From NCBI GenBank assembly GCA_001574975.1, contig KQ965803.1, positions 65,831 through 129,830 of the forward strand: a stretch of 64,000 nt of DNA, read 5' to 3'. The notes under the pieces were generated by a model. The model ran no database searches. It saw only the letters and a program-made list of their open reading frames with translations, and had not been told where the DNA came from. Below, piece after piece: positions 23,688 through 34,387 of this stretch (its first letter is position 1; every line of letters begins with the position of its first letter). The stretch is from Gonapodya prolifera JEL478 (Eukaryota > Monoblepharomycota > Monoblepharidomycetes > Monoblepharidales > Gonapodyaceae). The translations under genes were made by a program, and so were the position numbers.

Positions 23688-25274
23688 ATGGCAATCGATC
23701 AATCCACTCGATTTCCAATCAAAGTTATATCAACACCCGATCGAGGTCGTGCTGTCGTCTCAACAGAGCACATTCCCTCCGGCGCTGTCGCCTTCATAGG
23801 AGTGCCATACGCTTCCAGCATTAGTGTCGAAGAACGCTCGAAGGTGTGCTCCGCATGCTTTCGCTATGCCGGCGGGAGGAAGAAGTGGGAGAAAAGGACT
23901 CTTAAACGTGGGGGATTGGAGAATCCAGGACCTCCCGCAGAAACCAAGAGTGGGATAGATGCAGAACATGTGAACGATGGGAGGAGGTACTGCTCCGACA
24001 AATGCAGGGACTTTATTATGCAATTAGATGCTTATGGCATCGAAGCAAAATGGCTCGAAGGACTGGAAGAGGAAGTATGGAGGAGAAAACGAAGGGCAGG
24101 ACGTAAGGCAATGGACAAAAGTCAGAGGGAGATTGAGGCGAGGAAAATAAAGGGCAAGAAGAGGTCGAAGTCGCCTTCTTCTCAAGCGTTTGACGAAACA
24201 GAGGATTTGGGCCTGGAGGTTGGGCTGGGGGTGGGCTCGGACGAAAGGGACCAAACTGTTATTGATCCTCCGAGGTCACAACAGAGCAGTACCACGCGAT
24301 CCCCTCAGGGACTGGAGTCTTCACTCGCGGACTCTGATGAGGTGGTCTCCTCTTGGCTACAGTTGTGGGACCTCGAAGACGGACAGGCAGACGCGCTGTC
24401 GTCAAAACGTCTGGAGGAAGAATTGAAACACGATAATTACGTGCCTGACGATTTTGATCTGGACATTGCTCGACTCATTGTATCCGTTCTTGCGCGTAAG
24501 TGGACAGAAGCGGCCGCAAATGGAGAGACCGAGGAACCCAACGCAGGCAATGAACTTCTCGATGGAACTTCAAATCACCTAGTTGACATTGATGTGGCAC
24601 GGCTGCCTGTTTTTGCAGATATGCTCTGCATGCAGTTCAACGAGCAAGTCTACCTCCTCAATGTTGCACGGCGTGAACGTTGCACCAAGCCTTTCCCTTT
24701 GCCAGAGGCATTGTTCCGTTATCTCAACATATATAGGCTCTTGAGAAGCGTGGAGCAAGGTGCTTTACAGGCACGGGGAAAGCGTCCTTCGAAGGACACA
24801 TCATCTACCTTGAAAAATAGTCGAAGAGCGTTGGGGTCTGCTTTCCTTCCACCAGTTCTTGGACAAACTAGTCACCTGTTCCGTTCTGTTGCCTTCCGAG
24901 AAATTGCCAACTCTTTTGGGATTTGGGAACCGGGCCCCAGTGATCCCTCTGCAGCCGGCTACTCAGCACGTGAATTGATGGGGTTTGCGATATTCCCACT
25001 AGCAAGCTTCTTCAATCATGACTGTCAGCCGAATCTGAAGAGAAATGAGCTCCATTTTCCTGATGAACCAGTGGGGGCACCTGGCGTTAGCGAGTTCCGT
25101 GCAGAGCGAGATATTGGCCCAGGCGAAGAGCTGACAATCGGATATGGTGATCTCTCGGAAGGAGTTCAAGAAAGAAGGCAACGATTACTGGACAACTACT
25201 TTTTCAAATGCATGTGCACTAGATGCACGAAGGAGGATAATGTACAGCACTGTAGCACTAACACAACTGTTTAA
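23688..25274 (+). CDS. SET-domain protein (SMYD/split-SET type), single exon
   Basis: Protein lysine methyltransferase candidate with a split SET domain. Seen: the N-terminal SET half RGRAVVSTEHIPSGAVAF; Cys pairs CSACFRYAGG and RRYCSDKCRDF, like a degenerate MYND zinc finger; a long charged insert of about 250 aa with a basic NLS-like run (KIKGKKRSKSPSS); then SETc motifs NHDCQPNLKRN, GPGEELTIGYGD and the post-SET CMCTRC. The S-adenosylmethionine and lysine-channel motifs are intact, so it may be active. No introns, unusual for this window. Start chosen at ATG 23688 (MAIDQSTRFPIK); the frame is open further upstream to 23544 but that part looks like a leader. Target unknown. Confidence 0.82.
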   Translation: MAIDQSTRFPIKVISTPDRGRAVVSTEHIPSGAVAFIGVPYASSISVEERSKVCSACFRYAGGRKKWEKRTLKRGGLENPGPPAETKSGIDAEHVNDGRRYCSDKCRDFIMQLDAYGIEAKWLEGLEEEVWRRKRRAGRKAMDKSQREIEARKIKGKKRSKSPSSQAFDETEDLGLEVGLGVGSDERDQTVIDPPRSQQSSTTRSPQGLESSLADSDEVVSSWLQLWDLEDGQADALSSKRLEEELKHDNYVPDDFDLDIARLIVSVLARKWTEAAANGETEEPNAGNELLDGTSNHLVDIDVARLPVFADMLCMQFNEQVYLLNVARRERCTKPFPLPEALFRYLNIYRLLRSVEQGALQARGKRPSKDTSSTLKNSRRALGSAFLPPVLGQTSHLFRSVAFREIANSFGIWEPGPSDPSAAGYSARELMGFAIFPLASFFNHDCQPNLKRNELHFPDEPVGAPGVSEFRAERDIGPGEELTIGYGDLSEGVQERRQRLLDNYFFKCMCTRCTKEDNVQHCSTNTTV

Positions 25275-25303
25275 ACCAACCGAGATATTACTATGTAAAT
25301 CAT

Positions 25304-27742
25304 TTACATCCCCTTGGCAACAAGCGCTGCAATGACGCCAGCTCCCACACCACTTCCGTCTTTACCGAGTTCGAGATTGATGTTGTCTCCAAAGCCTCCA
25401 AAGATTCGCCTAAAGGTCTCCATCATGCGGTCTTTGAAGCCAGGATACTTCTCGAATACAGATCCATCAATGGCCAGTGTAGACTTCGTGTCCACCAATC
25501 TTTTGCGGAACCCTTGCTTGATCAGAATTGCGGATAAAGCTGTCGCGGTGAAAATAGCCGCCCGCGCAACCACTAGGTGAGCAATAAACTGAAGACTGAT
25601 ACGAAGAATCATTTATTAGAAAGTAAATGACTGATCATCGAAATGGAGACAACGTACAGTTCGCGGGATTGAAGGGTGTTGACGGCATCCGGTATGGCAA
25701 ATTCCTTCTTCAGAAGTGCTTGAATTTCAACCAAATCGGGGGTATCATCTCTGTGTTTGAAGAGAGAAAGAAGTCCGACATCAAAAGGGTACTCATCAGG
25801 TTGATGGCCAAGGCAGTGCTCACACTTCCATAAGAGCAAGGTGGCCGGTGTCAAGCCTCCATTGCTCAAGGAACGACTCAGGAACAACGTTGTCTCCTTT
25901 GCTACCATCCGCGGGAGTAAACAACTCGCCATTTTGAGCGAGGTCGACAGAAATAAGTCGCGCAATTTCGCCAAGGTACATGCCGCCAATCGTCTTCTCA
26001 AAGATCTGCTTACCCGGATTGATGGAGGCTCCATCGAGCTGCGCATCATAACTAAAAATGGCAAGGTCAGATGAAGATACGTAGCTCATAAATTCGATTT
26101 ACTGACGCTGTGAGGGGTAGAACTCTTTTCTCGTTGTCAAATGCGCCCCACTCGATGTTGACAATCTGGAAAGCTGAACGTTATCACACATCACACGAAA
26201 TCATGATGCCATCGGGTGAACGTACCATCTTTCCGGAAGCAGGAACAGGACCCTTCCACTTTCCAACATTCCCGATATCCTCCACGTAACAAGCATTCGA
26301 ACCTGTTCCGCAAATGGCGCCAATGACAGTGCTGGGATTAACAAACGCGTGCCCAGCGAGTGTTCCGACAGTGTCGTTGACAAGTGCGGCGATGGTGGCG
26401 TACTTCAGCTTCTGTTGGTTGGACACGTGTTGATTATTTCCCGAACGAACTTCCAGACACAATTCATCACCCACCTTCCTCTCCAAAGCTTCTTGGAACA
26501 TCTTGCCGACATCGTTTCCAACGGTCCCGGAGCAATTGAGCCCCTTGGTCCAGTGAAGGAGACTGATTGGGTGCGCTCAATCAAAGCGTCCACAGTGCTA
26601 TCGCATAATACCTTCCAACTCACATGCCATTGGCGATGCCAGTTTGAAGTGTCGGGTAACTGAACGTAAAACCGATGTGGTAAACAGGGGGAGCGGATCC
26701 AGACGACACCGGAACCCCGGTTTGGTTGAGGAAAGTACTGAGCGCCGATGCCATGAAGTCGAAAAGCCTTGAATGAGAGATCAAATTAGAAGCGTCCGGT
26801 TACTTGAGCGACGTTACAAGCTCACTCTTCGCCAGTGCCGTTTTTGTGGGCGTTGGAAAGGGCAAATGACTGTTGACGGATCGTAATTGGATGACGGGTG
26901 CTGCGATTGAGGCCAATCTCACAAATTCGGAAGTTGGTACCACCTTATCAAGCATTAGTAGTCGGTAAGTTGAGATTCATGTTGTTTAAGGACTGGTACG
27001 CACCCATATCGAGTGCGATGTAAGTGCCTGTTTCTTTCCCATCAGGCAATTCAGTGACGAACGAAGGAAGGCACTTGAGAGTGTTTCCGTCTTCTTTCAA
27101 TCCCTGAAAACGGTGGGGAAAGTCAAAACCAGAAGTTGTAATAGACGTTAATTTGACCCCGGGGCATCCCAATCCGGTACCGCGACTTACAAGTTCGAGC
27201 TCGGCGATCATGACTTTAATAATCTCCAACAGCTTCTGTGTTTCCACTGAGAAGAGGTCCTTAATCCTCTTCTTGGTGCCGTCGAGGCTACCAGAGGCGA
27301 TCCTCTGTGATGCTGTCATTTTGCTCTGAGCTCCGGTAGGGGACGGGGGTAAGATGTGGGCGACGACGTCGGAATTGTCCGGTACGGCGACAGGGGGGGT
27401 GTTTACACGGAAGCCCGATTTACCAGGTGTCGATGGGCGTTGAATCTAGCCAGAGCATATTCCATCACACGCCAGAACAGTCGATATTTTCCAGTTTCAG
27501 CTTCTTACGTGAGTGCCGTCTCCGTGAGAAGAGAGGTCGTTGAAGTAACCCTTAGGGGTGGGTTGACGAATCTGGTCGACAGACAGTGTCATCGTTGTGC
27601 AATTAAAGGCATCTCCCGGATTAGCCCGACGTACAGGTTCTCCTTTGCTCGCAACTGGTTCCAATCCTTCCGCGGCTGTTGCGGCAGGCGTCTTTGCTGT
27701 GTTTGGGGTTGGTGAAACGATTTGCGGTTGGGAGGAAAGCAT
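25304..27742 (-). CDS. Hexokinase with 120-aa N-terminal extension
   Basis: Cytosolic sugar kinase making glucose-6-phosphate. Hexokinase body: RIKDLFSVETQKLLEIIK, the GGTNFR phosphate loop split by an intron after ALDMG, FSYPTLQTG, LNCSGTVGNDVGKMFQEAL, ALVNDTVGTLAGHAF, ICGTGSNACYVE, IVNIEWGAFDNE, MYLGEIARLI and the end GAGVIAALVAKGM. About ten exons. The usual start would be ATG 27319. The frame is open upstream of it without a stop, through 27445, an intron 27508-27446 with good splice sites (GTAAGA, CTAG), and an exon 27742-27509 starting at an ATG. The two segments add exactly 120 in-frame codons (start MLSSQPQIVSPTPN, join GDGTH/IQRPSTPGK, then SPTGAQSK before the usual Met). The extension is Pro/Ser/Thr-rich. 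Both starts could be used. Confidence 0.85.
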
Positions 27743-28084
27743 TTAGATTTGAGGAAAAAATGCGATTCAATCCGACTTAAACGGCCCTTTGTCATGGGGG
27801 GCTTTGTAGTGACTCGTCCGTGGTTGACCATGAGTTGGCAGTCACATCCCCCGACACACGGCCACTCGTCTCCAGATGTTCCAACAGCATCCTGCCATGG
27901 CGTCCGCAATTCTTCATCAGGGAACACAGACCTCCCAGATGGTGCGACAGAGAATCGCGCTGAATTGTTGGTGTTGAGTGAAGCCTGAGTTGGCGTGGCA
28001 ACACAGTCATTTTGATGTGTCTCCGGGATATCCCAGGCGACGATTAGGATTATTAAATTGCGAAGGTGTACAACTCGTCCATTT
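27743..28084. other. Short intergenic region
   Basis: Between the hexokinase 5' end and the 3' end of the PME-1 gene, both on the minus strand. No gene seen; likely hexokinase promoter and 5' UTR. Confidence 0.4.
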
Positions 28085-29681
28085 CACTGAAAATGTAATG
28101 GTTCAGCTGGCTCTAATTTCATGGGTGTTCTACGATGTCCCTCCTGTTGTATCGGGACAGTCCCGACTTTGGCGGGGATCACGATGCGCCTATTGCGCTT
28201 CGCAAATGTTGCGAGTTCCTGCGCGAGACGGGCTGGTTGATCAAGTGGAACCTGGGGTTCAGGGGGGGAGACTGAGGGATCTCTGTTGCCTCCGACTGTG
28301 AGTCATGGGGTACACACCAGGTGACCAGAATCTTGAATAACGGTGAGCTGAAATTTCCCTGTTCGCGAGGATAATACGAAGGAGATTGTTTGGTTCAGGG
28401 TTGTTTTGTTTTGTTGAACTGGTGAACCCACCTTGCATTTGGCCAATCATAAGGGGAGTGTCCAACCTGTCAGTACCTAACAGAACACAGTAACACATTA
28501 AAGCATGGCACCAAGAAGTTGTCACGGGCTGGGCGCACCAGCGAGCACAAGGAGTTTCGCCGCTCTGACGGAGAGGAACTTGGCAGACAAATCTTCGAAC
28601 CAACCTGCACTCCCATGTCACACGGAATCGATAGAGCATATACCAGAGCTAGTGAACAATCCTTGAATAAAACCAATTGGTGACCTGATGGCTCACCATC
28701 CCAAAACTCCTCTGTTGCCGCCAGATCAGTCCGCCATTCCAGTCCAGGTCCGCCACGTTCAGCGCGCTCATCTCCTGGCGGCGCGGGAACGACAAGGGGA
28801 GGCATGGTGAGGCGAGCGGCCTCGGGGGTGCGGATTGTGCTGGACGTGAGACTGGCGTGCGGGCACAGTGGGCAGTCGCCTCAAGCCAGAAGGGGGTGTT
28901 CGCACTCGCCTCCATCGAACAGCGTCTGCGACGGCAAAGAACCGTGAAGGGCGGGAGTGGATGTAGGTGTGCATGTGCCGAAGAGAGTCCTTGGCGGATC
29001 CTGGGTCACAAACGCAAAGTCATTGCCACTATCCGGGACCAAAAACAGCCTCCCTTAACGCTCTGCGCACTCACCTTCCACCACGTCAACGACAACGACA
29101 CCCAGGACATTTGTCCACCTCCCCTGTTTCACCGCGTCGACCACCACCGCGCCACCCAAGCTATGTCCCACGAACACCAGGTCCCTCCCACACGTGTGGA
29201 GCCCCATCGTCTCAACCAGCTCCACCGTGTCGGCACTCAGGCGGGACAATGATAGGTCCTCCTTGATCCGCGCAGTCAGTACGGTCTCCTCGGCCACGTC
29301 CGCTTTGGACTCGCCGTGGCCCCTGCAGTCCCACGCGACCACCGCACACGCGGGATCCATTTCCCTGAGCCGCTTCGCAACGAGCCCAAACGATGCGGCC
29401 GAGTATCCCCCGCCATGGTGGAGGACGAAGCACATTGGCGCGGACGGGTTGAGTGGTGAGGGTCCCCGCACGACCGGCTCGGGTGCGGGGATGGTAAGTG
29501 CAGGGATTGAAGTTCCCGAGTGGAAGACGCGGAATGAGTAGGAGGACAGGGAGACTGAGGATGCGGTGTCGAAGTAGGAGAGCGGGGAGATGGGGGAGAG
29601 GTCGGCGGGTACGGAGGGGCGCGAGGGCAGAGGGATCGCTGAAGAGGGTGCAAATGGCGGCAGCGACGGGTGAGAATGCAT
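28085..29681 (-). CDS. Protein phosphatase methylesterase 1 (PME-1)
   Basis: Alpha/beta hydrolase removing the C-terminal methyl ester of PP2A catalytic subunits. Seen: disordered N-terminus then ISPLSYFDTASSV, FRVFHSG, FVLHHGGGYSAASFGLVAKR, VAWDCRGHGESK, the nucleophile elbow FVGHSLGGAVVVDAV, then across introns EGSAKDSLRHMHTYIHSRP, IRTPEAARLTMPPLV with WRTDLAATEEFWDG, LLVLAG, DRLDTPLMIGQMQG (catalytic Asp region), and LTVIQDSGHLV (catalytic His). Final exon has DQPARLAQELATFAKR and stops at 28087-28085. First exon 29681-29075; about six introns. ATG 29681 is the first true Met in frame. All three catalytic positions are present, so it should be active. Confidence 0.87.
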
Positions 29682-29941
29682 CTCGAAGGGAGTCAGTGAG
29701 GGTGGCAACTGCTGCCGACCGCAGCCGCGACATTGCAGTTGACTCTACAATCCCGAACCTCACCTCGCGGTAGCGAGCGAGGGTGAAGCTCAACGTTGTT
29801 TAGATTCATTCAAAACATGAGAATACAAATGACCACTCATAAGACAGTTGCCCGATCGCGAATGTAGTTTTTCTTCGCTTCCTGTACCGACCCTCCACTG
29901 CACGCCCCATTTCCGGACGAACTACTCTCTAGCTGCTTCCA

Positions 29942-30667
29942 TTACCTGGAGAGTGCGGCTTCGCCAGTGACGAGAATGTGACAGCTGCCGACGTCGTCGA
30001 AGAAAGTAAGCATTGCACCAGACTTCGCTATTGCGCGAACCTTGACCGCCCCACTTCAGCTCACCTCTGCTATCCCTCGGCAGCCCTGTTTCCACATCTA
30101 TTCCCGCAGCCTCCAACTTCCTGACCACCATGATCCTCCTCGCCTCGTCCATCCCCACGCCTTCCTCCTCCGCAATCCGCGCGACCTCCTCGACGTCCCC
30201 GCCCACAAACCCCTTCCTGGCGTCCCCATTTTCGTTCGCGGACACGTCAAAGTGGCCACCTGAAGTTACGCCCTGGGCCTGCGAAAACGATATCGTGGAC
30301 GACGAAGTCGACGTCGACGGCAAGTCGGCAGGATTGGCGTCGATCGGGAGAAGTCGGGAGTACGGGTTGCGGATGCCCCGTCGTCGGCGCGTTAGGTGGG
30401 GGAGAATGAAACGCCGGGCAGCGTACAAAACTGCAGTGGCCAGTTCCAAAAACGCAGTTGTGTCAGACCTCCCACGATTGCCGTACCATGCCCCTCACAC
30501 AATCGCCACCCTTACGCACCCATCAGCGCCACAACGGTCCACATCAGCAACGCTGTCCACGAGGACCACGAGGATCCCGTGGCGGGGTCTGCGGGATCTT
30601 CACCAGAGGAGGGGTCGTCCTCCGGGTCCGGGAAGGGAAGGACGTCATCAAAGTCGTGTGGGAGCAT
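29942..30667 (-). CDS. DUF2015 fungal membrane protein
   Basis: Small fungal-specific protein of the DUF2015 family; function unknown. Exon 1 starts at ATG 30667 (MLPHDFDDVLPFPDPEDD) and ends in a hydrophobic segment, WTALLMWTVVALM, that continues after the intron as VLYAARRFILPHL. This gives one transmembrane helix near the N-terminus followed by an Arg cluster. Exon 2 carries the family core: FDVSANENGDARKGF, EGVGMDEARRIMVVRKLEAAG and GLPRDSRG. A third small exon (KSGAMLTFF...) follows a GTGAGC...AATAG intron and stops at 29944-29942. The family usually ends just after the RPRD motif, which this matches. Without that last intron the frame reads on for 47 codons, a less likely alternative. 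Confidence 0.75.
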
Positions 30668-31170
30668 CGGAGGTGGGGCGGGGTGACGGTGATGGACGGT
30701 AATGGGGTGGTTGTGGAAGAGGCGTTCATTGCATTTTAGCCGGTCAGTCAGTCAGTGCATGAAGCGGCCACACAAATTCGGGGCAAGCAACATCCGGGGA
30801 GGAAAGACATTTTTTATGGCATGTACTTCTGAATCACAATTCATTGAAAACTACGCTTTCCCGTTCTAAAACATTTTATGCTTTCACTCGTCGCTGTCTT
30901 CGTCGTCGTCGTCATCACTCAAGTACTGATGAGCTGGAGTGGTTCCTTAGCATCGAGTTCCGTTTCTGTTGGTGTATGAGAAAGTGCCGTCGGAATAGCG
31001 CACCCAAGCATTTCCCTCTGTAAAAGCGATGCGAAATGATAAAATTCTGTCAGTCAACAACATGGACCCCCGACATTAAAGCGGGTGCGACACTCACAAA
31101 TCTATTCACGCCTTGTGCAACGATTCTCCTAGGTTCTGGTCTGGTCTGCTCTGCTGATGAGAAGATGGGG
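30668..31170. other. Region with coding-like fragments, unresolved
   Basis: On the minus strand an acidic run (DDDDDEDSDE, about 30893-30930) before a stop, and a nearby open segment (about 30940-31025), look like 3' exons of a gene whose 5' part may be the segment at 31316-31450. Frames do not join cleanly by eye, so no gene model is given. Confidence 0.3.
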
Positions 31171-31315
31171 CTCTCAATCGCTTCCCACGGCAACGGCGCT
31201 GTCGCCAATCACATAGAGGGCAGAGTCATTGCCGAGCCTCGTAACTTGGGAGCCCCGGTAAAGTGCATCACATGGGTCCATTAAATATGGTCTGCAGACG
31301 CGGTAAGGAGTCACG

Positions 31316-31450
31316 ACACTGCTTACCCAACTGTTCGTGTACGTGACCGGGCTCGGCGGAGTTTGCGGACCGGCGGGCTGACTGATGGTCATCGAAGCAA
31401 GTGCGCCAATCACGGTGTCCTCCGTGGTAGAGGTGTCCGCTTCCGACACG
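31316..31450 (-). CDS. Coding-like exon of an unidentified protein
   Basis: A minus-strand exon-like segment with sensible composition (VSEADTSTTEDTVIGALASM, then TISQPAGPQTPPSPVTYTNSW) between a possible TTTCAG acceptor at about 31459 and a GTAAGC donor near 31325. It is Ser/Thr/Pro-rich and not recognised. A start may lie around 31555 (MHLLRQPTSS), divergent from the plus-strand hypothetical gene. Low confidence. Confidence 0.3.
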
Positions 31451-31741
31451 GTGGATTCTGAAATGGATATTGTGCAAGTTCAGATCGAATGTCGCTCTCT
31501 GAGGGTGGGATAGAGTCAAGCGGAACACTGGACGTTGGTTGACGAAGAAGATGCATTGACGCAAGATCTCACTCCTTATATTCCCAAATGCATCTTACCT
31601 CTTACATCTTACACATCTTTCATCTTACATTACACAGCCACACTCGACCTCGAAGGACTCCAATTGATTCCACAACTTTCCCCTTCGTCCACGCTCCTTC
31701 TTTCTTTTCTTTTTCTTCTATAACGCGCTTCTTGCGCTCCT

Positions 31742-33081
31742 AGGCCCGGTGATTCCTCAGCCTCCAGCGAACGCGACCGTGAGTCAGCCGAGAACGGCGG
31801 TCACAATTTTTCGCGTCGAACCCACCCCTGTCTCCTCCACCGCTCCAGAGCCCTTACCCCAGCAAAATCCCGCGCCGTTCGTGAGCTCGTGCGGCGATCG
31901 CTTGCCTCCTCGGTTCAATCGACCGAAAACGCCGTCAACGGTGCCCCATTCCATCATGCCTTGAAAAATGGGAACGTTGCACCACGAGGTCTGCGATCTA
32001 CAATCCCAATGATACATCCAGTACGGTCGAGGTTCCGCACGTGGAACGACAGAGTACACTGATCCCCAGGAAACACGAGTGAAACAAGAAACGGATTGCG
32101 CCTACATCGTCCCCCTCAAGACCCACTACAACGAGGAGTACAAGAAGCAATTCATCGAGGAAGTGCTCAAGCGCATCTGTGGTATGCATAGCATTTCAGA
32201 GTCAATGCGTTTTCTGACAATCTCAAACACAGTCAGGGTCAAGTGCCGAGGGAAACTCGTCGGAACTGATGAAAACATCAACTGGCCGCATTTCCTTCAA
32301 AAAGCCCATCATCCAACACCACATCTTGCGTGTCATAAATGTGATGTGAGCATTTACATTGCCTGACCAACTCGTTCCAACAAGCTTGAAGCGCCGCCCA
32401 GGTAGACAAAGCCACTTTCCATTACCCCAAAGACTTGCGTGACCAATTCGAGAAGCACCATCCTATCGCTCTCACAAATGTAGCTGGTGCTGCCGATGGC
32501 TTACCATTGGAGCAGGGTACGTCCCTGACACTTGCATTCTGCGCAAAAGATGTTTCTCAAAATCTCCGACGGGTGAACAGACCCCGATTGCATCCCCGCC
32601 AAGCAGCCTTCTGTTCCTGGCTCACCTGTACCTGATTACATGTCGTTTTTGGAAGATCTTCTTCATGGGTCAGACGACAACGTAATAAACAATATAAACA
32701 ATGGTGAGGTTTGCGACCAAACTTTTGCTGAGGTCCAAGGCTACCAGACACTGAATAGTTGTGAACAATGTCTCAGGGATTGATGCGACCCAACCAAACT
32801 GGAACCTGCTTCAACCACCACCCATCTGATCCCTCTGTCAATGAGACGACGATTGGAACCAATTGGTTTGTATGTCGCTGCTTGTTGCTATCAGCAGGAA
32901 TCGGTTTCAATCTTTTTCCTTGCTGTGTTCCAGTTTTGAACTATCCATGATGTTTACCCCCGCTGCTGGCAGCATATTTTTGGGCAACTTTTATCGATTC
33001 AACGCCACCACCATAATCAGCCTCCACACACTTGTGCAAGCATCAAACTACCAAACGCGATATTCTTATTTCTCAACGTAG
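31742..33081 (+). CDS. Unidentified multi-exon protein with acidic C-terminal region
   Basis: Not recognised. A chain of exons keeps frame through canonical introns. About 31742-32018 is Ser/Arg-rich (ALTPAKSRAVRELVRRSL). After an intron to about 32068 comes ETDCAYIVPLKTHYNEEYKK and FIEEVLKRIC. Then from 32234, ISFKKPIIQHHILRVIN; from 32402, VDKATFHYPKDLRDQFEKHH; from 32581, SVPGSPVPDYMSFLEDLLHG and a short Asn/Asp run; then LMRPNQTGTCFNHH. The end is ambiguous (stop about 32950 or 33081 by splice choice). Mixed basic N-terminus and acidic hydrophobic patches recall a transcription regulator, which is only an inference. No start ATG is clear. No domain found by eye. Confidence 0.45.
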
Positions 33082-33852
33082 CAACTCTGTCATCTATACT
33101 TTCCTGTTCTCTTTTTCTTTTTGGCATCTTCCTGCGACTCGAACGATATTACTGAATAATCCGCCACCGACTAAAACCGGAAGTGAAAACATGTGATATT
33201 ATTATTATGTGCTCGACTCAAACTAAACTAAACTTGTAAACGCGCGTGTAAATTTAAGACTCAATTTGTTCTGCACTGTTACGAAGCGTCAAGTTTCTTG
33301 TGGGTCTCTCCCCTTTCAGATCACTCGCGTATGCGCAGTGAGCTGGGGGTTGTAAAGTAGCCTTGGTGCAGGGAGAAATCACCATAATGTTACAGGTTTC
33401 CTTTTGCAGGTAGCTTGCCAGAAGGGACAGCTGACACAGAGGACCTGCGCCCGACGAGAGGGGTCAGAGAAACAAAGCATTTGCGCGAGGAACGGAAGAA
33501 TGAAGATGCACATTTGCGATTGCGGGAGAGGGCGAGTCGTGGCACAGTGATTATGTAACCCTTCACTCGTGACGTTGCGATCCAAATGATTTCGATGTGG
33601 GTCGCATAAACAGGTAGTATAATGAATGGTACAGGTTTTGTATACTTGTGTAGAATTCTAATGCACAGGAGCGAATATTCACTGGATAATTCACTCGGCC
33701 CACCACCGGTGGAGCAAGTATACTCTAGACTGTTCTCAGAACTGATAGGTGGGGGCTTGGACGGTCAGAGCCAATATACAGCAACAAATACAGGACTTCT
33801 ACCCTCATTTGCAAAACGTTCCACAGCCGACAGGCAACCGAATCACAATACG
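33082..33852. other. AT-rich intergenic region
   Basis: Between the unidentified gene and the secreted Cys-rich gene. Contains AT-rich stretches (33090-33260) and no convincing open frame. Probably 3' UTR on the left and promoter on the right. Confidence 0.4.
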
Positions 33853-34387
33853 ATGCACAGGCGACCTCCCACTCTCATCGTTTTACTTGCGTTAGCAATC
33901 GTCGCCGTCCTGGTGAGTCTACATTCCGACTGGTCCAAGTGGAAGGTTAAACTGACCGCACCGGCACCAATACTCCACCATTCCCCAGTTCTTTCATACC
34001 GAGTCGGGATATGCCTTGCCCACTTCGAATCTCGCCAAGAGGGGGCCTCTAAGAAAGGACTTTCTTGTATGTCCCACTGGACTCGGGAAGGGGGAAATGC
34101 GCTCCCTCGACTGGATGACAGATGACGGATGCGAAGTTTTGCAGTACAAGGTGTACGTGGATGGTCAGTGGAATGGAAAGTACCAGGACTGCTGCTGCCA
34201 AGTGGGACAACAAGTGTATTCCTCGCCGGACTACACCACGTGTTTCAGTCTCACTGTGAGAGTTATAGTTACAACCTGGCTGTGTTCGCACGAGAGGCCC
34301 GGGGATATCTACATATGTAAGGAGGGGGACCCCGGTGCCACGCGCATAGATTGTGATAAGAATACTGGACAATGTTGGAATGCATGA
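33853..34387 (+). CDS. Small secreted cysteine-rich protein
   Basis: Predicted 152-aa secreted protein, two exons: 33853-33912 and 33989-34387, joined by a 76-nt intron (GTGAGT donor, CCCCAG acceptor, phase 0). Exon 1 is almost exactly a signal peptide: MHRRPPTLIVLLALAIVAVL. Exon 2 gives a mature domain with about ten cysteines (VCPTG, DGCEV, QDCCCQ, TTCFS, WLCSH, YICKEG, RIDCDK, QCWNA). That suggests several disulphides and an extracellular or cell-wall location. No family recognised. The exon-per-signal-peptide architecture and size fit small secreted proteins of zoosporic fungi. Function not inferable. Confidence 0.65.

Noticed and set aside
27316-27319. Possible separate small gene ending in an ATGA overlap with the hexokinase start
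   Set aside because: Careful recounting of the C run at about 27378-27384 puts the upstream frame in phase with hexokinase, so it is an extension rather than a second gene.
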